From: Procambarus clarkii
Taxonomy: Eukaryota > Arthropoda > Malacostraca > Decapoda > Cambaridae
NCBI RefSeq assembly: GCF_040958095.1
Contig: NC_091165.1
Span: 23,437,058-23,501,057 of the forward strand
Direction of reading: 5' to 3'
Length of the DNA: 64,000 bases
In this document: one piece after another, positions 23,801-35,800 of the stretch
Layout: each line of letters starts with the position of its first letter
How positions within the stretch are numbered: position 1 is the first letter of the stretch
The notes under the pieces: model-generated
The model's input: the letters and a program-made list of their open reading frames with translations, nothing else
The model's database searches: none
Told to the model about the DNA's origin: nothing
Made by a program: the position numbers and the translations under genes

Positions 23801-26800
23801 GGTATAGTGGTTGGCTAGCACCAAAAGCAGCAGCACACTCTGTGATGCTAAAGGAGACTCGGGACCCTTTTTAATAGACTCCTCTCCACTCCCAACTAAT
23901 CCCAAGGTCAAAACATTCCATAGTCCAGCTGTAGAATAGATAGGAAAATTAATTCAAGATTACTGTATTCAATATAGTGCACCTCAAAAATCATGGCCAC
24001 AATCGGGGGTCCTAGGTTCGATTCCTGGGTGGGACAGTGTTAGGCACGTTTTCTTTTACCTAATCCCTCTGTTCACCTAGCAGTAAATATGTACTCAGGA
24101 GTTAGGCAACTGTTGTGGAGTTGCATCATGGGGATGTATGTGTGTTATTACCAAAGTGTAGTTACAGTATGAGAGCTACCCGCTAGTTGTGTCCCGTCTT
24201 CCCAGCACTCTGTCATATAACATTTTGATACTATCGATGGTTTTGGCCTCTACTACTTTCTCACTTTCTCTTATTCCAACCATCTTCCACTCTGTTTGCA
24301 AAAGAAAACTTTCTAATAATTTTTTGGCACTTTTGTTTCTTAGCTTGAATTTATGACCTCTTGTTCTTGAAGTTGCCAGTTTCAGGAATTCCTCTCTGTC
24401 AATTTGGTCTATTCCTGTTATTTTTTTGTAAGTGGTGATCATATCACTTTTTCTTCTATTTTCTAGTTTTGGCCTATTTAATGCCTCTAGGTTCTCTTCA
24501 TAACTCTCGTCTTTCAGTTCTGGAAGCCATTTTGTAGCATATCTTTACATCTTTTCCAGTTTATTATGTGCTTCTTGAGATATGGGCACCATACCACAGC
24601 TGCATATTTCAATTTTGGTCCCATAAGTCATGAACGATTTCTTTAGTATTTTATTAGCCATGGTGAAATATTGTACTAAATATTCACACACACACTACGT
24701 ACATTCGTGGTGTATGTAATGTCCAGCATGGTCTGACCTATATATAAATACATATATTTATACAGTATATAGTTGTAAGAGATGCTGAGTATGAGAGAGT
24801 CAAATCATGGACATCTCTGCTGGAGTGAGCATGTAAGATCATCATAATTGTGTGTTACAAAATAATAGTCTTAATTATTAATCGCCAAATGAAAACCACA
24901 TTATGGCAAAAATCATGCTGTACAAAAGCACTTTACACAGGGGCTAATGGGGCAGATTGAAATAAGGCAAGTAACTCTTAATTTAAATATAAGATAAGAC
25001 CTTTACAGAGAAAACCATGAGAAAGTCTTTGGAGCAGGGCAATGGAAATGAACTCGCATCCTGAGTCACCCCAATGTACATATTGCCCACTGGACCCTGA
25101 TGTGCTTAAAAGTTACAACCTGAAATTTACCTGAACTTATAAGTAGTTTGAAGGCACTGAGCTGAAACTCAAATCCAACTTTTACATATTACCCGCAAAC
25201 ACTCAGGCGTAGAGAGTGAAGCTCTCCACCAAACACTCCTGCCAAATATAAGTTTGATTTGGCAACTCCATGCTCCAAAGATTTTGTCAAAGATATATCA
25301 TCCTATTTCGAGATTTTCATTATGCTGAAAGTCATTTTCCTCTCAAGCATACTCCTGGCAATAAATCACAATATATGTCACATTGTGTTTAAACTTAACA
25401 TTTAATCAAGGAACAATGTTGCAGTCTGTAAAAATAGGAATACAACATACAGGCTAACCCAAGTACGACGCTGCCACCTTCATCTTTAACAGGAGGCTTG
25501 TCTTGAGCCATGAATCGTTTCAACAAGGTTTTGACAAACAGACAGGCATGAATGGAAGCACGGCCAGTCATCAACATTCTGTAACAAATGCAGAAAATAA
25601 AACTTAATAAGAACCACGCAGAAAAATTACCCCAAAGGAATTTTATAATTAACAAAACCAGCTTCGAGCATGGTGCAAAGCTTTCTCCCGAGTGTGGCAC
25701 TTAGTTGTTCCATAAAGCAAAATTCTGGTGGTTCTATGGGCAGTATCTGCTACTAACAGCAAACTGACACACTGCTCTAGCTTAGATGATAACTTTTCAG
25801 AATATTCCCAGTAGGTCATATACGTGTTAAGGAGACATTGAAGAATACTCACCATTTCAAAATGTCTTCTAGGTGGTTTATTCCAACCAAATCAAAATGC
25901 CTTCTAGGTGGTTTATTCCAACCAAATCAAAATCCTTCCAAACACTATTTGGACTACTGAATGGCCCACCTAGCTGTAACCCTTCAAGCCAACAAATGGT
26001 AACACCTAAACAATAATAGGTAATAAATTCATCAGGCATAAAAGGCTGGATCTCACTCCAAAATAATACCGAGATAAAAACCATCAAATCACCAGGATCT
26101 TGCCGTGCTTGACCCGGATACAAGGGCCTCAATGGCTCCCTGATCCTCCCCCACCTCTTCCAGGTGTATCATTTGCTGGTCTTAGGCTCCAGACTAACTA
26201 GTGACGACATATGAACCAGCAGCTCCCGGAGTGCTGCCATCTGGTGGTGGCCAGCTGTAACTGGGTGGGTTCAAACTAACTACTGGGTTGTTTGCAGAGT
26301 TGTTTGTTACTTCATTTCTCTTTTATATATGACCTTTTTAGCTTTACTTTGCTTTGTTTTCTGAATGTTTTACTTAGTGAGGGTGATCGTAAAGAATCCC
26401 CTGCTCCCTGCGCAGAAGCTATACATGTATAAGAGACTTGTGCGCAAGCACACAAGAAAAAGCCACTTTATAGTATGAGCCCACTACACAATGTAACTAT
26501 CTAAGGATAAAATAAGTAACTGAACTGAATTCTGTTCTGTGACTGCACTCAGTTGATCTGAGTACAGTCAGGAATATGTAATTAGGTTTGCAACTGATGT
26601 TGCAAAGGTGCTGCATCAAGTGGTCAAGGGTAGTAGTATGGCAGTCCATTTGGCAGTTTAGAGAGAACCATTTGGGGGTCCTTGTGATACCAAGTAGCAC
26701 TTGGAATGGCCTTGATTTTTTAGGAATGAATTTACTGGCAGTCATATTCTGAGCTGAATGAGTACGAGTATTCCTGGGGGTCTCCCAAACACCATCACAA

Positions 26801-29800
26801 CCCCAGGTTGTTTCAAAAAGCTTTATGATGATCCACTTTAGAATCACTTTATTTGCCATGACTGTGCCAGACCCTGCCCATTGGGACTAGCAAGATTTTG
26901 CCTTAAGGAGCAACCAAGCACTAAGTCTCAGAAATACAGATGGAACACTATTACAACTTCATGTTGTGTCATATGCTAAAGCATCCATGCACCATATAAA
27001 TATGGAAAATCATGAGGTTTAACTCCATCGTCATTAAACGAATTATACATACTTCAAAATAGTTAAGTAGCAGAGCTCTCCTGATGCAAAGACCAGGGCT
27101 GATGTGAGAACTAGGAGTGTGGTTGTGGCTTCATGGTGGAGTGAGTATGTGAGGTCAACTAGAGGTACATCCACTATGACCTCAACAAGGCTGGTCACCA
27201 GATCCTCCACCAGAGTTGAGTTGTCTTTAGGGGTTGTATCTGATTTGATTGGCAAAAGTATTAGTAATTAGAGATGTCTTCCAAGCTGGCAATTAATGGA
27301 TAAGACCAAAATAACTACAGTACATGAAGGCAAATTTCCAAAAAGAACATTTTTAACTATCACCAGTAGGCTCTAGATTTGTTCGTACACTTGAAACAAC
27401 ATACATGAATGTTGGTTAGGAAAAAATGTAAGAGTATAGTCACAAACATGAAAAAGTCAAGAGGAAGAGCAGAAGTAATGGAGAGCGAGATGCATTTTTA
27501 GTGTTATAAACATTGAAGCCAAGAAATGAAAATGTCAGGAAAAATACAAAAGTAGAAAAGTTAGTAAATTATAAGACAGGACAGTTTATAAAGATAAATT
27601 GGTCATATTGAATGAATTTATTATAATGTAGTGGGGTTAAGAGTGAATGTGAGGGAAGAGGAGAATGCCAAAAAGAACAAAAAATGACAATAAGTATTGA
27701 GCGTATAAAAAGGGTGGGGGATTAACTTTGAACAATATAGAGTAAGTGGTAGGAAATAAGGCTAGATGGATTCACTTTCTTGAGAGAGAATGGACAATGA
27801 TGGAGATGTAAAACTGAAATATGAATAAGAGTAAGCCCATCAAAAAATTGGATGAAACAAAAACACGTGTCCAAATAATTGCCGATTTTTTAATATACAC
27901 AAGTCCAAATTTTTTCACATTTTGGCAAACAGTGTTACCAATGACTAAATGAGCATATAGTCAATATTCTTGAATGGCCATCATAAAATACAGATCTAAC
28001 ATTTCCTAGCCTTGAAGCCCCCTGATGGCCATGGTCCGTGTCAATCCTTCAGCGACGAAGTGTAACCGTACATGACCAACAGCTGCCCTTTGGCTACAAC
28101 AAAGTGTTAATGATAGGCTAACAGCATCATCCAAAGCCTCACACATAAAGGGTTTCAGTGTTTTTCTGTCAACAGTCTTACCACTGACAGCTCTTCCTTT
28201 CGGCTTACAAACTCCATGATCTGCTTGCTTTGCCTTTAAGTCGGAAATAGATGTACCAATCGCTTGCCTCTCATAATTCCAATTGTCTTCTTATCCATGG
28301 TAAGGAAGTTCCTCGTATCCTTACCACTCTTTCCAGATGACATGGTTTCAACTTGCAAATAATTATATTATACTGTGCCGACATACATGGAAAGCACAGT
28401 ATGTGTACACACACACACAGTAGCACTATGGATACCACAGAAAAAGCTCCTCTGTACAATTTATAGTACAGAACAAGCACAGTGAAACATTTCTAAAACA
28501 CAACAAAATAAATAAAAATATTCATGTACACTGGCACTATCGAAAGCCAAAGGAAAAATAAAAATTTAATAAACATATGATCTGCAGGAAATTACTACAA
28601 TATACCTGTATGCGACTATCAATTTCACCACGGCTGTTCCAAAATCCGAATCTGAACTTCAAAACTTAGGGAGGGGAGGGTAAGGGCAGGGGGCATCTGG
28701 TAGCGATTTTTTTTTTTTTTTTTTTTTAAAGAGGAGTCCGTTATATATAAGTTCAAAGTTTGCAGATTTTGAATTATTAAATTTGTGCTTTGAAATTTGA
28801 ATTATTAAATTAATGGTGGCATAAAAAAAATGAACACAATAGAAGTATCATTTCCTAAATTATATACCATCCAGTAATTGTGATAAGGTACAAGCAACTA
28901 CAGTACTTACTGTATTGGTATATTGCATAAATTCAAAAATCCAATGCAGCAAACTCCATACTGGTCTAATATACAGTATACAAATAATGCAGTATACTGC
29001 ATGTCAAATTCACAAAACCTGATTTTATATAAACTCGCTGCAAACTGTATTAGCACAGCCTCTCTCTTTTTAAAGTTCGGGTTCATCCATTTAATTTCAG
29101 CAATCCATTTTCTACTTACATCAGCATCCTTGAAGAGATGGTTGAACTTAGAAGTACACAAGGATGGTCCCTGTGAAGCTGGCTGGGATGAACAGAGCAT
29201 CACTTGTTTTCCCATAGATAAATAATCTCCTGCACAACTTTTTTTTTTTAAATGTTTCAACTGTGCAAACAGGATTGGAGTTCCTATTTTAGGCCATGCT
29301 TATGCCACAAACAATTAAATATGACAAGATACATGGTCACACATGATATTTGCCTGTGCATGATTGCTAACAGCATCAAAATGGTACTAAGTGCAAATAA
29401 ATAGATGAACAGGTCTATATCCTGCAAAAAATAAACAAAATTGACCTAATTTTTATTGACTTCCTAAATATAGGTGAACAATTATACACAATTTGGCTGT
29501 TATCCCACATATAAATTCAGAGGACATAGACACCTACACAATGCTGGAGGAGGGGATGTTTATCATTAACATATTCATGCAGCTGCAGTTCATTACACCA
29601 CCAATACACAAAATGAAGCAAGTGTTCCTACCAGTTGTCTTAATACACAGCTTAGGCAAGATAACCTTCGACAATTTAAACACATTACGGTCATAGGATT
29701 TACAGCGCCTAACCAAAGAGGAGATATCAAATGTGCACCACCTAGCTGCAGGTTGCAAACAATGTTCCAAGGATGGCATGGATAGTGTGCTCAAGGCTTA

Positions 29801-32800
29801 TTTTTAAAGCACAAAAAGTTAACCCAAATGAATCCTATACTTGTAAAATCAGGAAAAAAAACAGCGTTGAATGTAATGAAATGCCATTTTCTGGGTGTAG
29901 CCCCGGAGGCTCCATGAAGCCTGCGGGGCTCCTCCCAGAAAAATTGCTAAGCTCTTTTACTGTTCACACAGATCCATCAAACACTTCAACTCAGGAATGG
30001 AAATAAAGCCCTTAGGGCTGGCCTTTCTGATATACTGTACAAAGAAAATTTTGCAACGTACACATTTAAATTACTTTTAGATAAAAGTATAAAATTACTT
30101 CACAAAATTAAAGAGCTACTGGAGTGAGAAATACAGCAGAAGATGGTGATATTCAATGAGAAGAACAGGTGCCATTATTACAATTAGCAATTACTTGAAA
30201 GTTGGAAAATAAACACACCGTATTGTATTACTAGAAAATATGAAATGTTGGCAATATCATATTGTAGTTGATGAAATCAAGAAGGAACTATATAAATTTA
30301 AGGGAATCAAGTTTCTGAAAGACCAAAGATGGGCTGGAAGTTATAAAATAATTCAATATACTACAAATAAGCAAGTACTACATGAAGGCTTTGGAAAACT
30401 GCACACATACTGTACTGAAATGCTCATTAAATAAATCTACATAAATCACATTTCTGTTGGAGGATCATATTGAAATAATTTCTGCTAGATATTTAAGTGT
30501 ATGTCCATGTATGATATATCTCTAGATAAGACACAGACAGGATTATAGATAGTCTATTGAGCATACTATGTGTGATGTGACTATACGAGCCAACAACTTT
30601 CTTAAAAATGTGAGGCCTACCTTTGTAAATGGTTGTGAGACATGGGTGTAGAATAGCAGTATGGTGAGAAGGCTGCAATCTGTTGAAATATATTTCTTAG
30701 GAAACAAATTAAATGAAAAAATAGCTTCGACTGATGATGAAAAAGCTTCTGAGCAAAACACACTGTTCATCCTTTAGGCAATGTCATGCTGTGCCCATGG
30801 ACAGGAAATCTACGTGTAGATTATTCAGTATACTGTACAATTATGATTACGTGTTATGCCATTATTATAACTTTCTCTTTTGCAGATAATGTAGTGTAAT
30901 TATTATAAATTTCTCTTTTGCATATAATATACTGTAATTTTGTGTAAACTCACTCAATTATAAATGAACAACCATTTATGAATACCTTTTTTTTCCATGA
31001 TTTCCATTTAACTATGCACAAGCAGGAGATGCAAAAACTTCACACTGGTGCTACTGGGATCTCTTCAAACACTAGTGTGCATTGGTGCACAGAATGACCC
31101 CCGAGAAGGCACATTCAAATAGTCAAAATGACTGTACTGTACTTGGTTTGAAAGAGACTGCTAATTAGTGCTCTCATTAATCCCTAGTTTTAGGAAAAAT
31201 TGCCAAAGAACAGCAAAAATAGTGGAAACCAAGGAGAATTATCCACTGCCGACTCTGATAATCTGGTTATTTACAGAGTCCAAAAATACAGTACTAATAC
31301 ACAATCAGTCTGAATACACACTCACAAGCAACATCTAATAATGACTTGAGCAAAGTACACAATGAAATCATGTAAAGATAGACTGTAACTCATTTAATTT
31401 AATGTTTTGGTTTTTGCCAGCCTGAAGTTTTTTTTTAAACAATCATGAGTACGTATGATGAATCTGTGTTTCTAATGCGGGCATAAACAGGGTACCCAGT
31501 TAACATGCAAGTGATGCCACATGGTAGCAGTAGATTTAAAAGCTAGGTGATAAGCAACAACACTCCCTGGAAATCTATTTGATGCAAAGTATTGCTCGGA
31601 AGAGCTTAGAGTGTAATTGAATGAGCTTACTCTAGGAAATTTCAGGTTAGATTCATCTTTCTCCGTTTCCTCTGCGACAATATGAATGGATAGGAACTCA
31701 CAATGAAACCACAATGTGATATATCTATAATTTTTACATTACCTACATCAATGTGTGTGCTGATTACATGTAAATACAGTATTGAATCGAGTTCCAGCTC
31801 TGTGCCTCCAAATTGCTAGTGGGTTCGGGCAGACTCTAGGTTGTGTAACCTTTAGTATGTCGTGGTCCTTGAGTTAAAGTGCATGACAGGCATAACCCAG
31901 AATGCTGGTTCGATCCTGTTGTTCCATTCCAAAGATTTTCTTATGAATAGGAATATTTGAAAAAGATCCCTATTGTACTACTATGGAATAATTATCTGCC
32001 CTGATTATGCATCATTCTGTCCATGGGCATAGGGCCTTGCCTGAGGGAGGAACTGAGAGGCACAGCTCAAAGAATATGGGGTAAGAAGAGTAGAGGCAAA
32101 ATCATAGAAAGAAGCAAAGAGCAGAGAAAAGAAAATACAGTATGAAATAAAAATTGGTTAATATAATATACTGTACGATGTATGTACAATATTATCAATT
32201 TAATCTCGTCTTAATCTCTCTATTTTTACCCAATTCTGTATCCGTTATTAATTTTATACAACGAAGGCGAGCTCTTCTTGGGCATATTAAATTTTCACAA
32301 TGGCAAATTTTATTGTAGATTATAAAGCATTCAGCCAATTATCTTAGTGACAAATCATTTTTTTACTGGTGTACAATTTAGAGATATAGAATTGCGTTTT
32401 CTTTCACAAGTAGAAAGAAAACGTATACCAAGAACCAGTTTACTACTACAAATCCTTGGCTATAAAAATCGATTATATATTCAAGAATGTCTATACTGTT
32501 AGGGGTAAACAACCATCTCACGACTATGGAAATATAAAATAATTGTCCTGGCAGATACTGTACCTGTACTATCTTCCTGTTGCAACAGCTCAAAACATTG
32601 TTCCTCTTACGTAACCCAGTAGCCAAGTGTCATCTAAAACAAGTGCATATTATGCAGACAGTAAGTCACAATTACGTGGCTGAAAATTATACACCCAACT
32701 CATACATCTGAAAAATAAAGGAAGTGACAATGTTTCAGTCCATGCCAAACCATTATCAAGTTGTATAATAACTTTATAATGGTTCATTATACTGTAGACC

Positions 32801-35800
32801 GAAATATGATCATTTTCTTTATTTCTAGAGTGTCTAATATTCATATTACTATATATTCCTTATGAAGATCATTTATATAGACAATGAACATTATTGGCAG
32901 TAGTACCAAGCATTCTGAGGCTTTGCAAGTAATATTCCTCACGTCCAGTTCAATGCCCCTTATCACTGTTCATGTCTTTCTGTTAAGAATTTTTTCCATC
33001 TATGCCACTTTCCGTGTGTGTTCCAATCCCCTTTTTTGGGTCTAGATAGATGCAGTCTGCCCAACTGTCTATTTTATGTAATATCTTTATAGCTGCATCA
33101 TAAAGCTAAGTACAGTACTGTAGAGTACATTTGTTTATGATCAAACTTCCAGTTCAAAAACCATATTGTCTGCCCATTATTGTAATTACTTTCAAGATAT
33201 TCCACCCATTTAGTTAACTTAAGAGTATCATTTGTCAATAATATTGCTTTTCAGTTTAATGGCTTTTCTCAGTTAACATTTTTATAAATTGGGACCATCT
33301 TTGCCTTTTCCCGATGCTCACAATGTTCCTTGCTTATACAGTATAGATGTTTGGAAAGTAATCTGCAGTAGGTTGCCAAGTTTATGACCTTAGTACCCAA
33401 GGTGAATCACCAACTGACCCAGTTGCGTTGCTTCTGCCTAACTTCCTGATCAGTTTTTCACATTGTCTCTAGACATAATTATGTGCATACTCATGCATGT
33501 ATGTGCATAGACAGTGTATATACTATGCATGTGTTTTATTAAACCATCTAAAATATTAATAGTCTAATTTCAAAGAATCCTTGAATTATTACAAAACAAA
33601 TCCCTTGAAGGGCGAGACAAAATCTTGCGCAACATCTGGAAGGCCAGATTACTTATTCATTTATTTATTAATATATACAAGAGTTATTTCATTCTCGTAA
33701 AACCATTGGCACGCATGGCGTTTCGAGCAGGTCCTTAATCATAATTTTCCCCAGAATACAACCCGCCAAACTGTTTAACAACCAGGTACCCATTCATTGC
33801 TGGGTGAACAGAGGCTACAGTTAAGCACTGGCACCCGGTCAACCCTCCCTGACCAGGATACGAACCCAGGCCAAAGCGCTCGCGAAGAGCCAGGCGAGTG
33901 TCTTACCAACTGCACCATGGGAACTGGTATTAGATTAGTATTACAATCTCAAAATGCTGTTGCAAGGTAGGAACTCTCTAAAAGTTAGAACTAATGTACA
34001 AGCAAATGGTAATAACTTAGCCTGGAAAATAAACAAAGCCACATGCAAAAACAAACTGTATATACTTTCAAGGAAAAGTCAATTGCCCAAACTGTGTAGT
34101 GTATAGACACACAAGAGTCTTAATTATGTATTAGGGGAACTTTGCATACCTCACATGGTTTATATGTGGGAAACAGCTTCATGGATACCAACACAATCAC
34201 ACTACTTTTTCCAGATCTAATACTATATGTCATCCAACTGCAATAAGTGACCTATAGAAACAAAAATTCAAAATTATATTCAGATAAAATATACTGTACT
34301 GTACTTGAATGCATGTACATTAATAACAAAACATCAAGCTTACATTGAAATATTTATTATCTGTTTAATACAAATAATTGTCCTGAACTTACCTTCTTCT
34401 GTGGGTGTAGGGGAAGTCTGAAGAACTTCAATTACTTCATCTTCTGACAAGTGTTGTATAAGTAGCTTGCATACGCAACGAACAATAAAGAGTGCATTAT
34501 ATGCTTGCCATGTAAACACACTGCTGTAGAGAAGGGGAGGCAATGTAACAGCAAGAGGAGGAATAGTGAAATCATGAGCTGTGCTACAGAGGTATAGCAT
34601 CCAGATATGCCTTCATAACTCATGTATATATAATTACATAGCAAGTAACATAGCATACTTAGCTCACTGCTTACTTATCACACTGTGCTGATGCTTTAAG
34701 TTCTGTTGCTCTGGAGAGGAACACATGAATTAGAGATGCAACATTACCACTGGTTGCATGGTTCTGTAGGAGTTCCACATAAAGTGACGTCACAGATTCT
34801 TCCAATAGGCGATGGTCTGAACTGCAATACAGTATGTCATCAACAATCAAGGACCCATAATTTTTACTTTGAAGAAACTGAAGGAAAAAAAATGAGTACA
34901 TTATTAAAATAAGACAGCAGAGGAATATAGGATGGTTTGAAAACGTGAAATTTGACTGGAAATCACAAAATATTAATTAGGACTAACTACTACATAAAAG
35001 TAACAAAAAATTAAAAATATAAAAGAAAACAAAAAACTTTTTAACTCTAAATATAATTTTCTCTCTAAAATGATCTATATTGCACTGTACATGGCACTCC
35101 TGTTCGAACAGAACTCTGTGTACTAGACGATAGGATACAAAAAATAAAAAGTGTTCCAGCAGTATGATTGCTATATTTAATTCAAAGGAAAAATAATGTA
35201 TTATCTGTAGAGTAAGCTTATGCACTTCCACAAACTCACTACCAAGTAATTCTGGCTTCAAAATGAGCAAAACAACAAGCTTCAAAAGCAATGAAAGGAT
35301 CTGTCAGTTTCAACAGGAGTTCACTACAGTATTTCCAACTTGCATTAATGCTAAGGATATTTGACAGTATAGGAATTTTCATTGCTTGTTGGGTGTGGGT
35401 GCTTGTTCCACCTCATTTTGTTAGTAAAGTTGGAAAAGTAATAAAATAAAGCTGTGAATGTAATGAAATGCCTTTTTTCTTGTGTGGCCCTCAGTGAGTC
35501 TCTGAGCCAAGTGCTAGTCCAACCAAACCTTCGAAGAGATCCTGCAAGCCTCTGCGACTCACCATTGGATGCTGATTGCCAGGATCAGAATGAGGTCCTG
35601 ACAACCACCTCTCGCCTCTCTCCATGAGGTGACAGGAGTTTTGGGATCAGAGATGAACCCAGAACCAAGAAAAATCCACTAGAGTGCTTGGTGCATAGCC
35701 TGGTAATAGCAGGGCACACAGACCTGGACCCCTCCAGATATACAGCCCAGAAACATTTGGGTCTACAGCCTGGGAATGGCATGGGTAGTTCTGAAGTGAG

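Larger units (their letters stand above)
27256..32870 (-). other. DYM: DYM intron 3, distal part
   Basis: Mostly AT-rich intron. Items seen inside: an open, unidentified minus frame at 28016-28270; a T tract near 28710-28727; a repeat head at 29870-29960 shared with 35450; and a weak LINE-like patch near 30590-30700 (NGCETWV). No DYM exon is missing here, because exons 3 and 4 join in phase. Confidence 0.6.

Noticed and set aside
30590-30700. LINE RT patch (NGCETWV)
   Set aside because: Only a few residues resemble the L-x-Y-G-x-E-T-W block; too short to call as a feature of its own.
34822-34901. Longer version of DYM exon 2 from the acceptor at 34878
   Set aside because: It puts exon 1 and exon 2 out of phase and soon hits a stop; the acceptor at 34822 restores phase and family similarity.
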